Positions 1-9,657 of a DNA stretch of 64,000 bases are shown piece by piece. Both the position numbers and the translations under genes were made by a program. How positions within the stretch are numbered: position 1 is the stretch's first letter; every line of letters starts with the position of its first letter. The stretch covers positions 2,108,001-2,172,000 of the forward strand of contig NZ_CP042829.1 of NCBI RefSeq assembly GCF_008838325.1, written 5' to 3'. The stretch comes from Tepidiforma bonchosmolovskayae. Lineage in GTDB: Bacteria > Chloroflexota > Dehalococcoidia > Tepidiformales > Tepidiformaceae. The notes under the pieces are model-generated. The model had not been told where the DNA came from. It ran no database searches and worked only from the letters and a program-made list of their open reading frames with translations.

Positions 1-48
1 CCGTCATCGAAGCCTACCTCGGCACCCGAGCCATCCAGGGAGGCGGCC

Positions 49-62
<14 letters not shown>
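1..62 (+). CDS. livG: Branched-chain amino-acid ABC transporter ATPase LivG, C-terminal tail (partial)
   Basis: Only the last 19 codons and a TGA stop are present, read in frame 3 from the window edge. The tail contains VIEAYLG, the usual ending of LivG/BraF ATPases. Its last 14 bases overlap the start of livF, which is the normal LivG-LivF order. The ATPase core lies outside the window, so the call rests on the tail motif and the neighbour. Confidence 0.75.
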
Positions 63-758
<696 letters not shown>

Positions 759-762
<4 letters not shown>

Positions 763-1415
763 ACCTCCGCCGCCTCGCACTCCTCGCGCCGACGTTCCTG
801 CTGATGGTGGGCGCGGCGGCCGCCGCATCCGCCGCCGGCGACCAGCCCCGGCTCGTCCCGCGGGCCGTCATCCCCAATGTCGCCGCCGGCGACCCCACGC
901 CCACCCCCACGCCCGTGCCCCCGTACGCCGGCCAGGTTGCCGCCCTGGTCATCCCCGCCGCCGGTGTCGATGGCCGCTTCCCCGTCGAGGTCCGCGACAC
1001 CGCCATCGTCGCCGGCCGCGAGGCCTTCGAAGACCCGTCCCGCCCGGACGCCATCGCCTGGTATCCACGCTTCGGCCGTCCTGGATTTCCTGCCGCAAAC
1101 AGCATCTTTGCCGCGCACATCGACTACGTCGGCTACGGTCCGGGCCCCTTCGCGCGCCTCACCGCCGTCCGGCCCGGCGACGCCGTCTCCGTCCTCATGG
1201 ATAACGGCCTCGTCTACGCCTACACCGTCGTCTCCGTCGATATCGTCCGCCTGTCCGACCTCGATATGGATGCGGTCGTCTTCCCATTCCTCCCCCTTGA
1301 GCGCGAGCGCGTCACGCTCATCTCCTGCGGGGGCACCTTCGTCCCTCGACCGGGCGGCGGCGGCGAGTACGATAGCCGGGTCATCCTCGTCGCCGAGCGC
1401 ACCATCCCGCGCTGA
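759..1415 (+). CDS. Sortase family protein (class E/F-like), secreted
   Basis: This 218-residue protein has an N-terminal hydrophobic signal/anchor (about residues 8-27) and a Thr-Pro linker (about 47-55). A sortase core follows with His120 in SIFAAHIDY, Cys190 in LISCGG and Arg207 in YDSRVIL, which is the catalytic triad order of sortases. Such enzymes cleave a sorting signal and join proteins to the cell surface in bacteria without an outer membrane. The ATG overlaps the livF stop, although no functional link to amino-acid uptake is evident. No LPXTG-type substrate gene was seen nearby. A relative lies at 49623-50333. Confidence 0.8.
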
Positions 1416-1492
1416 CGGCTCCATCGCGGGACAGACAGGGCACGAATCCGGCAGAATCTCGGCGGCAGCACACACCCCTTCGCGGAGGCAGC

Positions 1493-2695
1493 ATGGACGC
1501 ACTGCAGGGCGTCACCATCCTCGATTTCTCCAGTCACATCGCAGGCCCCTACTGCACGAAGCTCCTCGCCGACCTCGGCGCACGGGTCATCAAAGTCGAG
1601 CGCCCCGGCGGCGACCCCGCCCGCAACCTCCCGCCCTTCCTCGGCGACGAACCCGGCCCCGACCGCAGCGCAACCTTCCAGTACCTCAACACCAATAAGG
1701 AGTCGATCGTCCTCGACCTCAAGCGGCCCGAGGCCCGCGACGTCGTCCGCGCACTTGTCCAGCGCGCCGACCTCGTCGTCACCGCCTCGCCGCCCCGCGT
1801 CGAAAAAGCCCTCGGCATCGACTACGCCACCCTTTCCGGCTACCGCGACATCCCCGTCGTCGCCATCACGAACTTCGGCCACGAGGGGCCCTACCGCGAC
1901 TACTCGCTCGACGACCTCGTCGTCTACGCCATGGGCGCCGAGATGTACAGCCACGGGCTGCTGCATCGCGAACCGCTCAAGCTCGGCGGCACCGCGGCCA
2001 CGCTCCAGTGCGGCGCCATGGCCGCCGTCGCCGCCATGGGCGCCCTTACCGCGTACGAGGTCCACGGCGTCGGCCAGCTCGTCGATGTCCCCTGCTTCAA
2101 CGTCCAGGTCAACAACATCGACCGCCGCAGCTCCAGCATCCTCGCCTACCGCTTCTCCGGCCGCGTCCAGGACCGGCCCGCCTCCCACATCTCCGGCCTC
2201 GCCGGCGGCATTTACCCCGTCGCCGACGGCTACGTCGAAATCGCCGCCCTGCCCGGCACCTACTGGCGCCGCTTCGTCGAAATGATCGGCGACGAATCCC
2301 TCAAGGACCCCGCGCTCGATAGCCCCCTCGCCGCCCTCCAGCCCGGCGCCCGCGAGGCCGTCGACGCCATCGTCATCCCCTGGATGCTCGAACGCACCCG
2401 CGCCGAGGTCTGGGAAGCCGCCCGCGAACACCATGTGATGTGCGGCCCCCTCTACACCGGCCTCGACCTCCGGAACGACGAGAACTTCCGCGAACGCGGC
2501 CTCTGGACCACCATCCAGCACCCCGAGCTCGGCGAGCTTCCAATGCTCGGCCGCCCCTACATTTTCGAGAAGACGCCCTGGCGCATCCGTTCCGCCGCGC
2601 CGCGCCTCGGCGAGCACACCCGCACCATCCTCCAGGAGGCGGGCTTCGAACCCGCCGCCATTGACACCCTCGCTGCTGCCGGAGTCATCGCATGA
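1493..2695 (+). CDS. Family III (CaiB/BaiF) CoA-transferase
   Basis: This 400-residue protein opens with the hallmark of family III CoA-transferases, ILDFSSHIAGPYCTKLLADL followed by a lysine and glutamate. It contains GPYRDYSLDD, the region that carries the catalytic Asp in this family. These enzymes move CoA between acyl-CoA and a free acid in the cytosol. A GGAGG at 1484-1488 precedes the ATG at 1493. The stop overlaps the start of a second CoA-transferase, so they may form a heteromer or act in sequence. The acid substrate is unknown. Racemase-type members share the fold and are not excluded. Confidence 0.9.
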   Translation: MDALQGVTILDFSSHIAGPYCTKLLADLGARVIKVERPGGDPARNLPPFLGDEPGPDRSATFQYLNTNKESIVLDLKRPEARDVVRALVQRADLVVTASPPRVEKALGIDYATLSGYRDIPVVAITNFGHEGPYRDYSLDDLVVYAMGAEMYSHGLLHREPLKLGGTAATLQCGAMAAVAAMGALTAYEVHGVGQLVDVPCFNVQVNNIDRRSSSILAYRFSGRVQDRPASHISGLAGGIYPVADGYVEIAALPGTYWRRFVEMIGDESLKDPALDSPLAALQPGAREAVDAIVIPWMLERTRAEVWEAAREHHVMCGPLYTGLDLRNDENFRERGLWTTIQHPELGELPMLGRPYIFEKTPWRIRSAAPRLGEHTRTILQEAGFEPAAIDTLAAAGVIA

Positions 2696-4008
2696 GCGCA
2701 CCCCTTCCCCTGCAGGGCATCCGAATCTGCGACTTTACCGCCGTCTGGGCCGGCCAGACGGCCACCATGTACCTCGCCGACCTCGGCGCGGAGTGCATCA
2801 AGGTTGAGAACCCCTTCATCTGGAACCCGATGACCCGCGCCGCCAGCCCGCGCATGAACGCCATGATGGCCCAGCTCATGCCGCCCTGGATCGCCGGCCA
2901 TCCCCCGGAGCCCGGCCCCCGGCCCTGGAATAACAGCCCCGCCTTCATCCAGGTGCTGCGCAACAAGAAATCCTTCACGGTCGACAGCCGCCGCCCCGAG
3001 GGGCTCGCCATCGTCAGGCAGCTCATCGCCATCAGCGACATCCTCGCCGAGAACCTCGCCATCGGGACGCTCGAAAAGCTCGGCCTCGACGACGACGCCA
3101 TCCGCGCCGTCCGCCCCGACATCATCATCCTCCACATGCCCGCCTTCGGTCGCACCGGCAAGTACGTGGAAGGCCGCGGCTACGGCGCCCATATCGACAG
3201 CGTCGCAGGCTCCACCATCCTCCGCGGCTACCGCGACACCGCCCCGGTCGATAACGTCAGCATCTTCGCCGGCGACTACTGGGGCGGCATGCACGGCGCC
3301 GTCGCGGTGATGGCCGCCCTCCGCCACCGCCGCCGCACCGGCGAGGGCCAGGTCATCGAAATGGCCCAGGTCGAATCCTCCGCCCACATGTTCCCCCAGG
3401 CCGCCCTCGATGCCGCCTGGAACGGCCGCGAACAGCGCACCATCGGCAACCGCTCGATCGAAGGCTACGTCCCCAGCGGCGTCTTCCCCGCGGCCGGCAG
3501 CGACCGCTGGATCTGCATCTCCTGCCGCGATGACGCCGAATGGCGGGCCCTCGTCGCCTTCATGGGCAGCCCGCCCTGGGCCACCGCACCCGAACTCGCC
3601 ACCGCCGAGGGCCGGGCCGCCGCACAGGACATGATCGAAGAACGCCTCGCCGAGTGGACCGCCACGCGCGACCGCGATGAGCTCTTCCACGCCCTCCAGC
3701 AGGCAGGCGTCACGGCCGGCCCGGTCCTCAACGCCAAAGAGGCAGCCGAAGACCCCCACCTCGCGGCGACCGGCGCCTGGAAGCGCCTCCCCGCCACCGA
3801 GGACTACCCCGAGGTCGACTGGCTCCGCCCCGCCTACCGCTTCTCGAAGTCGGATGTCGACCTTCGCACGCCGCCGTGCCTCTTCGGTGAACATAACGAC
3901 TACGTCTACCGCGAGGTCCTCGGCCTCTCCGACGAGGAGATCGAGCGGCTCGCCGCCGCCGGCCATATCGCGACCACCTTCGACCCCGAGGTCATCGCCA
4001 CCGCATGA
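2692..4008 (+). CDS. Second family III (CaiB/BaiF) CoA-transferase
   Basis: This is a 438-residue paralogue starting in an ATGA overlap with the preceding CoA-transferase. The N-terminus has the family motif ICDFTAVWAGQTATMYLADL, and HIDSVAG holds a candidate catalytic Asp. An insertion near residues 45-75 (proline- and methionine-rich) is absent from its neighbour, so the two are diverged rather than a recent duplication. The stop again overlaps the next gene. The three-gene operon suggests activation and processing of a hydrophobic or epoxide-derived acid, which is inference from context. Confidence 0.9.
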   Translation: MSAPLPLQGIRICDFTAVWAGQTATMYLADLGAECIKVENPFIWNPMTRAASPRMNAMMAQLMPPWIAGHPPEPGPRPWNNSPAFIQVLRNKKSFTVDSRRPEGLAIVRQLIAISDILAENLAIGTLEKLGLDDDAIRAVRPDIIILHMPAFGRTGKYVEGRGYGAHIDSVAGSTILRGYRDTAPVDNVSIFAGDYWGGMHGAVAVMAALRHRRRTGEGQVIEMAQVESSAHMFPQAALDAAWNGREQRTIGNRSIEGYVPSGVFPAAGSDRWICISCRDDAEWRALVAFMGSPPWATAPELATAEGRAAAQDMIEERLAEWTATRDRDELFHALQQAGVTAGPVLNAKEAAEDPHLAATGAWKRLPATEDYPEVDWLRPAYRFSKSDVDLRTPPCLFGEHNDYVYREVLGLSDEEIERLAAAGHIATTFDPEVIATA

Positions 4009-4982
4009 TCCCGGGCACCGAACGCCGCCTCGTGACCGTCGCGCCCGGCGTCAACCTCGAGCTCTTCGAGGCCGGCGCCGGGCCGGCGGTCATCCTCCTC
4101 CACGGCTTCCCCGAGCTGGCGTACTCCTGGCGCCACCAGGTCGGCCCGCTCGCTGCCGCCGGCTACCGCGTCATCGTGCCCAACCAGCGCGGCTACGGCG
4201 CCAGCAGCGCCCCTGCTCCTGTCGAGGCGTACGACCTCGAAAGCCTCGCCGCCGATGTCGCCGCCCTCGTCCGCTGGGCCGGTGCCGGCCCGGCCGTCGT
4301 CATCGGCCACGACTGGGGCGCACCCGTCGCCTGGCACGCCGCCCTGCGCTACCCTGGCCTCGTCCGCGCCGTCGGCTCGCTCAGCGTCCCCCACGCCGCC
4401 CGTCCGTCCCGGCCTCCGCTGGAGCTCATGCGCGAAGCCGCCGGCCCCGACCATATCCACTACATCGACTACTTCCAGCAGCCCGGCGTTGCCGAAGCCG
4501 AGTTCGAAGCCGATGTGCGTGCCGGTCTCCTCGGCTTCTACTGGTCCATCTCCGGCGATGCACCCCGCGACGAACGATTCCGGCCCATCCGCCGCGGCGC
4601 CCGCTTCATCGACTCGTTCGCCCCGCCCGCGCAGCTCCCCGCCTGGCTGACCGCCGCCGACCTCGAGGTCTACGTCGAGGCATTTACTCTGAGCGGATTC
4701 CGCGGCGGGCTCAACTGGTACCGCAACGTCGACCGCAATTGGGAGCGCTCCGCCGACCTCGCTGGCGCAGTCGTCCGGCAGCCCGCGCTGTTCGTGACCG
4801 GCAGCCGCGACCCTGCCCGCAACCCGCCCGCCATCGAGCGCCTCCGCGACGTCGTCCCCGACCTCCGCGTCTTCGCCATCCTCGAAGGGTGCGGCCACTG
4901 GACCCAGCAGGAGCGCCCGGCTGAAGTCACCGGCGCCATCCTCCGCTTCCTGCGCGACATCGACGCCCGGGCGGCCCCGTAA
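4005..4982 (+). CDS. Alpha/beta hydrolase, soluble epoxide hydrolase type
   Basis: This is a 325-residue alpha/beta hydrolase. HGFPE (33-37) supplies the oxyanion-hole strand and GHDWG (101-105) places Asp103 as nucleophile, as in epoxide hydrolases and haloalkane dehalogenases rather than serine esterases. FVTGSRDP holds a likely acid residue, and CGHW near residue 290 holds the catalytic His. A lid with several Trp and Tyr lies between. It opens an epoxide, or less likely removes a halide. It is translationally coupled to the CoA-transferase pair. The substrate is not predictable from sequence. Confidence 0.88.
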   Translation: MIPGTERRLVTVAPGVNLELFEAGAGPAVILLHGFPELAYSWRHQVGPLAAAGYRVIVPNQRGYGASSAPAPVEAYDLESLAADVAALVRWAGAGPAVVIGHDWGAPVAWHAALRYPGLVRAVGSLSVPHAARPSRPPLELMREAAGPDHIHYIDYFQQPGVAEAEFEADVRAGLLGFYWSISGDAPRDERFRPIRRGARFIDSFAPPAQLPAWLTAADLEVYVEAFTLSGFRGGLNWYRNVDRNWERSADLAGAVVRQPALFVTGSRDPARNPPAIERLRDVVPDLRVFAILEGCGHWTQQERPAEVTGAILRFLRDIDARAAP

Positions 4983-5090
4983 CTCTTCCGCCACCCGGCG
5001 GCTACTCAACCGTCCGCACAATTTGCGCACCGTTTACGAACTCCCCGGACCGGTTTCACATCGCCCCGCTACCGTATTTGGCGAAGGGCC

Positions 5091-5241
5091 CGGAGGTCCG
5101 CACGCTCTCCCCCACCTTCTCCGCACCCGGACCACGGTCCGGGGACGGCCATGGCGGACCTCCTCCCTCGGCAGCACCCCCGCCGATCCAGTCGGCGGGT
5201 CCGTCCTCCCAGGCGCCCGTCTATCCCCGGGACGGGCGCCT
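5091..5241. repeat. Cluster of inverted repeats in a convergent spacer
   Basis: The 398-base spacer 4983-5380 has no credible gene. It holds a 10-bp outer arm at 5092-5101 paired with 5154-5163, an inner 8-bp dyad (5126-5133 with 5136-5143), an 8-bp hairpin (5179-5186 with 5192-5199) and an 11-bp hairpin (5211-5221 with 5231-5241). All arms are perfect complements. The order suggests a folded RNA or a compound terminator. No known riboswitch class is recognised. Confidence 0.6.
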
Positions 5242-5302
5242 GGCCCAAACCCCCGGACTCCTGGCGTTTACGCTCCTGCCTCTCCAGCAACAACGCCGCA
5301 AA

Positions 5303-5335
5303 AGCGAACCCGCCGTTTGGCCCGGCGGGTTCGCT
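5303..5335 (-). terminator. Intrinsic terminator of nuoIG
   Basis: A perfect 12-bp stem (5303-5314 with 5324-5335) with a 9-base loop is followed on the minus strand by TTTT. It lies 46 bases past the nuoG stop. The convergent upstream operon could use the same hairpin. Confidence 0.8.
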
Positions 5336-5380
5336 GCTTTGTGCGCTGAAACGAAAGCAGAGTGGCTCCGCTTCCTGGGG

Positions 5381-7837
5381 TCAGGCAGTTGCTGCCGGCA
5401 CGCGTGCCTCGACGCGCACCGTCGCGACGTCGGCGCCGCCGAACAGGCCGGTCACGGCGCCCCCCTGGAGCATGCAGGAGATGTAGACGTGCCCGGCCGG
5501 CACCCGCTCCGTCACCCAGGCCGGCGCCTCGATGCTCATCCCGTTCGCCGATACCCGGACCGGGTCGCCCGTGGCGATGCCCAGCGCCCGCGCATCCTCC
5601 TCGCTCACCTGGATCCGGTCGTACCGGTGGAGCTTCTCGGCCTCGGGGTGGCGCAGCGCCGCGGCATCGGCGGCCGTGTACAGGTCCCGCGAGGTGATCA
5701 CCCGCCAGCCCTCGCCGGCCGCCGCCGCAGGTACCGGTGCGGCCTGAGCCTTCGGGGCCGGGCCGACCGGCAGCTTCACGCCCTCGCCGATAATCAGGTC
5801 CCACGCCGGCTCGTAGGCGGCGTTCGCTTTCGCAATCTGCCCGAGCGCATCGCCCGGCGTCGTCGGCAGCTCGACGCCCAGCTCCTTCGCAAGGACATGG
5901 AGCGCCTCCCACAGCGGCACCGCATCGCCCTCCGGCCGGACCGCCGGCGCGAGCTTCTGCACGCGGAAGTCCGCTGCGGTGTACGTGCCCGCCGACGCGT
6001 ACGCGCGCCCTTCGGCGATCACTGCCTGCGCCCGCTTCGCCGTCGGGTGCGCGACACCGTCGACCACCACGACCGTGCCGATCTGCTCGAGCGCCGCCGC
6101 AGCGCCCGGCAGCCGCATCGTCGGGTCGTCGCGGATGACCAGCAGCCCCGCGAGCCCCTCGAGCGGGTTCGCGCCGCCCTCAGCGCCGATGCCCTGGTCG
6201 AGCAGTCCCCACGTGTTCGCCTCCGGCGGCAGCACCGCGAGGCCTTCGCTCGCCCGTTCGCCCAGCAGTGCAATCGCCAGGTTCGCCGCGCCGCCGGTCA
6301 TCGCCGCCGCGATAGCCGGGCTCACCGGGTTCGGCGCGCACACCACCATCGTGGCCTCGGGCTGAGCCTCGCGCAGCAGCGCAGCCGCCCGCGCAATCTC
6401 GTCGTTCGCCGGGGTGCCGCCCTGCAGCGCCTCCGCCAGCTGCGCCGCCGCCAGGCCCTCCTCGCCGGCGGCCGTCCGGATCCAGGCGGCCGCGAAGTCC
6501 ACCAGCTCGCTGCGGAGCGGCCCGATCGCCACGAGCTTCGCCTTCTCCCAAACCACCGCGTCTTTGATGCGGACGCTTACCACGTTGTGGCTCTCTTCGA
6601 TGTCGTCCGCGACCGTCACAATCGCCTTCGCTTTCGGCAGACGTTCGAGGTTTGCGGCCATCCGCCACGTGCCGAACCGCTCCTCCAGCGCGCCCTTCAC
6701 GGCGCGCACCACCGGCCCGAGCGTCTGGTCCGGCGTTGCTCCCAGCGCCCGCGCCAGCTCCCTGATGGCGAGCGCCTCTTCATTCGTCACCGTTCCGCCG
6801 ACCAGCACGCCGACGCGTCCGCGGCCCTTCGCCTCGCGCAGCAGGCGCGCCGCTTCGGCCGCCGTCTCCGCCAGGGTCGCCGGGGCCTGGATGTTCCCGC
6901 GCCCCAGGAGATGCTTCGACAGCCGCTCGCGCGGCTTCAGCGAATCGTAGTGGTACCGCCCGCGGACGCAGATCTGGTCGCCGCTGAAGGCGTTGCCGTC
7001 GCCGGGCCGCACAATCACGCCCCGGCCGTCCACCGAGCCGAGCCGGATGCTGCAGCCCACCGCGCACGAGTCGCACGTCGTCGAGGTCCACTTCTCCGGC
7101 TTCGCCACCCACTTGTTCGGGTGCTCCATCAGCGTCGCCGTCGGGCAGACGTCGATGCACGCCCCCGAGAAGTCGCAGTTGCTCTCGTGGATCGGCCCGC
7201 CCGCGCCGAACGCGATCATCGCGTCCCAGCCGCGCCCGCTCAGCGTAATCGCGCCGGTGTGCCGCTTTTCGTCGCACGCCCGCACGCAGCGCGTGCAGAT
7301 GATGCACATCTGCGGGTCGAACTCCATGAACGGGTTACCCCGGTCGGCCGGCGGCTGCGGCGTCTGGTACCACGTCCGCTGCTCGCCGACCCACGGCTCG
7401 TACCCCGCGCTCCCCACCATCTCGCAGGTCGCCTGCAGCTCGCACCGGTAGTTCTTCGAACAGGTCAGGCAGCGGTGCGTCACCACGTCATCGCGCAGGC
7501 AGATATCGCCCGGGTGGCAGTGCTCCCGCCGGTGGCACGTCAGGCAACGGTCGCTGTGGTTCGCCAGGATGATCGACAGCACCGACCGGCGGCCTTCGAG
7601 CACTTCCGGCGTGTTCGTCCGCACCACCATGTTCTCGGTGACCACCGCCGTGCACGAAAGCTGGAGCCCCGGCGGCCCTTCGATATCCACCAGGCACGAC
7701 CGGCAGCCCGCGTACGGTTTCAGGCCATCGATGTAGCACAGGCTCGAAACATAGAACCCGTTGTTCTTCAGCACTTCAACCAGCGGCGCACCCGCCGGCG
7801 CCTCGATGACCTTGCCGTCGACTGTTATCTGGACCAT
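5381..7837 (-). CDS. nuoG: NADH-quinone oxidoreductase subunit G (NuoG-like, molybdopterin-fold iron-sulfur protein)
   Basis: This is an 818-residue protein. A plant-type [2Fe-2S] domain (Cys in LCYIDGLKPYAGCRSC) comes first, then a Cys-rich segment, then two ferredoxin-like [4Fe-4S] sets (CIICTRC and CIDVCP). A CDSCAVGC cluster motif follows, then a molybdopterin-oxidoreductase fold and a C-terminal dinucleotide-binding-like domain. The usual single NuoG Cys motif is doubled here: CLTCHRREHC and CLTCSKNYRCELQ lie about 22 residues apart. The second copy resembles formate dehydrogenase alpha subunits. Complex I is supported by the adjacent nuoI; a formate-dehydrogenase-like electron input is the alternative. 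Other nuo genes are not in the window. Confidence 0.82.
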   Translation of the reverse strand: MVQITVDGKVIEAPAGAPLVEVLKNNGFYVSSLCYIDGLKPYAGCRSCLVDIEGPPGLQLSCTAVVTENMVVRTNTPEVLEGRRSVLSIILANHSDRCLTCHRREHCHPGDICLRDDVVTHRCLTCSKNYRCELQATCEMVGSAGYEPWVGEQRTWYQTPQPPADRGNPFMEFDPQMCIICTRCVRACDEKRHTGAITLSGRGWDAMIAFGAGGPIHESNCDFSGACIDVCPTATLMEHPNKWVAKPEKWTSTTCDSCAVGCSIRLGSVDGRGVIVRPGDGNAFSGDQICVRGRYHYDSLKPRERLSKHLLGRGNIQAPATLAETAAEAARLLREAKGRGRVGVLVGGTVTNEEALAIRELARALGATPDQTLGPVVRAVKGALEERFGTWRMAANLERLPKAKAIVTVADDIEESHNVVSVRIKDAVVWEKAKLVAIGPLRSELVDFAAAWIRTAAGEEGLAAAQLAEALQGGTPANDEIARAAALLREAQPEATMVVCAPNPVSPAIAAAMTGGAANLAIALLGERASEGLAVLPPEANTWGLLDQGIGAEGGANPLEGLAGLLVIRDDPTMRLPGAAAALEQIGTVVVVDGVAHPTAKRAQAVIAEGRAYASAGTYTAADFRVQKLAPAVRPEGDAVPLWEALHVLAKELGVELPTTPGDALGQIAKANAAYEPAWDLIIGEGVKLPVGPAPKAQAAPVPAAAAGEGWRVITSRDLYTAADAAALRHPEAEKLHRYDRIQVSEEDARALGIATGDPVRVSANGMSIEAPAWVTERVPAGHVYISCMLQGGAVTGLFGGADVATVRVEARVPAATA

Positions 7838-7844
7838 GGGCTCC

Positions 7845-8318
7845 CTACAGGCGGTGGAAGTCGGCGTCGGGGTCCGGCGCCTTCATGCCGTTCGGATACG
7901 TGTTGTTGTTCCGCTTCAGGAATTCCTGCGCAACCCGCGTCAGCGCGTGTTTGTCGCGGTACATCTCCTCGAAGTTATATACCGCGTCGTCGAGCGGGCC
8001 GCCCGGCTGGATCGCCTCGTACGGGCACGCCTCCGTGCACAGCCCGCAGTACATGCAGATCCGGAAGTCGATCTCGTACCGGTCGATGTTCCGCCGGCCT
8101 TCCGCGTCCTGGCTCGTCGCCACCAGGATGCAGCCGTCCGGGCACGCCTGCGCACACGTCGAACAGCCGGTGCACCGCTCCTCGAACCAGAGCAAGTTCG
8201 TCCGTGCGTAAACCGGGACCTTGCGGACCTCCTCCGGGTACTGGATCGTCGCCGGCGGCCTGAACATATTCCGCAGCGTCAGGCTCATCCCCTTCGCGAT
8301 GCCCTTGCCATATGCCAT
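7845..8318 (-). CDS. nuoI: NADH-quinone oxidoreductase subunit I (NuoI, 2x[4Fe-4S])
   Basis: This 157-residue ferredoxin-type subunit has two Cx2Cx2Cx3CP sets, CTGCSTCAQACP and CMYCGLCTEACP, which bind the N6a/N6b clusters of complex I and carry electrons from NuoG towards quinone. It sits 7 bases upstream of nuoG in the same direction, with a promoter just before it. The order NuoI then NuoG, without the membrane subunits, is unusual; the rest of complex I must be elsewhere or be of another type. Confidence 0.88.
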   Translation of the reverse strand: MAYGKGIAKGMSLTLRNMFRPPATIQYPEEVRKVPVYARTNLLWFEERCTGCSTCAQACPDGCILVATSQDAEGRRNIDRYEIDFRICMYCGLCTEACPYEAIQPGGPLDDAVYNFEEMYRDKHALTRVAQEFLKRNNNTYPNGMKAPDPDADFHRL

Positions 8319-8369
8319 GGGGGAGGTCCTCCAGTGCCGCGGGGCGCAAACCCCCGTCGTGGCGCCTCG

Positions 8370-8398
8370 ATCCTACCAACGGGGGATTGTGATTACAA
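8370..8398 (-). promoter_or_regulatory. Candidate promoter of nuoIG
   Basis: On the minus strand TTGTAA (8398-8393) and TAGGAT (8375-8370) are separated by exactly 17 bases, about 50 bases before the nuoI start. The same TAGGAT -10 element occurs before sdhC and galU. Confidence 0.55.
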
Positions 8399-8407
8399 AC
8401 ACAAGGC

Positions 8408-9625
8408 TCACTCCGCAGCCAGCTCGCCGCGCCCTGCCCCGGCCGGGCCCCGCTCCTCTACGAACAGCCCGTACATCGCCATCGAAACGAGCGCCAGCAC
8501 CGCCGCCGTCGGCCCCAGCGCCGCATACCCGCCGGCCTCCAGCGCCAGTCCGCCGACCACCGACCCCGTCACAATCCCGAACTGCTGGCCGGCCGCGTTC
8601 AACGCCATCACCGTCCCCCGGTCATCCGGCGACATCTCCGTCATAATCGCCTGCGAACTCGCGAACCGCGCCCCGCCCGAGACCGCAAACAGGAACAGGA
8701 ACCCGAGCCCTACCGCCATCGCGACCGCCGCGGTCGTCGTGAGCGCAATGAACACCGCGCAGGTCAGCGAGGTCCACAGGATGACCGGCCGCTTCCCCAC
8801 CCGGTCCGCCAGCCGCCCGCCCGCGTTGCTGCCCAGCAGCACCCCCAGCCCCATCGTCATCGTCAGCCCGCCCAGTGCCCACTTCGCCACCCCGAATTCG
8901 TCGTGGAAGTAGGCACCCATGTACGTCGCGAACACAAACCAGTAGCTCGTCGAAAGGTAGTTCGAAAACAGCGCCGCGCTCGTCGGCAGGTCGCGCAGCA
9001 CCCGCGGGATCGCCGCCATCCCGCTCCCCGCCCTGCCGTCCGCGCGCCGCGGCGGATCCGCCGGCAGCTTCCGGAAGAGCAGCCACGTGAACACCACCAG
9101 CAGGACCGCCAGCGCCACGAACGTCCACCGCCACGAAAAGACGCCGCTCAGCACCGCGCCCGCCGGCACCCCGAAGATGCTTGCGCTCGTGTTCGCCGAA
9201 ATCACCCACGACATCGCCCGCCCCCGCTCCTCGTACGAAAAGTAATCCCCCACCGCAGCGAACACCGCCGGGGTGAGGCAGGCCACGCCCAGCCCGGCCA
9301 TCGCCCGCGCAAGGAGCAGCGGTACGAACCCCGGCGCGGCCGCCGAGAACGCTGTCGCCACAGTCAGCGTGGCCATCCCCGCGACGACGACCGGCTTCCG
9401 CCCCAGCCGGTCGATGAACGGCCCCGAGAACACCGCCGCAATCCCGCCGGCTACCGCGTACGCCGTCACCAGCAGGCCCGCCACGGCGACCCGCACCCCG
9501 AAGTCCTCCGAAATCTCCGGCAGGATCGGCGTGATGATCAGGTTGTTGAAGACGACAGCAAACGAGGCCACGCACAACAGCGCCAGCACCAGCGTCCGTT
9601 GTGACCGTGGCCCCGTGAGTGACAC
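8408..9625 (-). CDS. Major facilitator superfamily transporter
   Basis: This 405-residue protein has about 12 hydrophobic segments and a loop RLGRKPVVV after the second helix, matching the MFS motif A (GxxxDRxGRR). The second half has the related RVGKRPVIL. It belongs to the drug/sugar efflux type of permease in the cytoplasmic membrane. The GTG start lies 6 bases after a TAGGCT element, with no separate Shine-Dalgarno leader. The substrate is unknown and the neighbours (nuo, mdh) give no clue. Confidence 0.88.
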   Translation of the reverse strand: MSLTGPRSQRTLVLALLCVASFAVVFNNLIITPILPEISEDFGVRVAVAGLLVTAYAVAGGIAAVFSGPFIDRLGRKPVVVAGMATLTVATAFSAAAPGFVPLLLARAMAGLGVACLTPAVFAAVGDYFSYEERGRAMSWVISANTSASIFGVPAGAVLSGVFSWRWTFVALAVLLVVFTWLLFRKLPADPPRRADGRAGSGMAAIPRVLRDLPTSAALFSNYLSTSYWFVFATYMGAYFHDEFGVAKWALGGLTMTMGLGVLLGSNAGGRLADRVGKRPVILWTSLTCAVFIALTTTAAVAMAVGLGFLFLFAVSGGARFASSQAIMTEMSPDDRGTVMALNAAGQQFGIVTGSVVGGLALEAGGYAALGPTAAVLALVSMAMYGLFVEERGPAGAGRGELAAE

Positions 9626-9631
9626 GCCTTC

Positions 9632-9637
9632 AGCCTA
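9632..9637 (-). promoter_or_regulatory. -10 element giving a possibly leaderless MFS transcript
   Basis: TAGGCT on the minus strand ends 6 bases before the GTG at 9625, so initiation would fall at or near the start codon. The intervening GAAGGC could instead act as a short ribosome site. Confidence 0.4.
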
Positions 9638-9657
9638 CACGGCAGGCGCACTGGACG

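Noticed and set aside
5078-8263. A long plus-strand open frame of about 1060 codons
   Set aside because: It lies antisense to nuoG and nuoI, is extremely Arg/Pro-rich and has no domain. It is a high-GC shadow of the real minus-strand genes.
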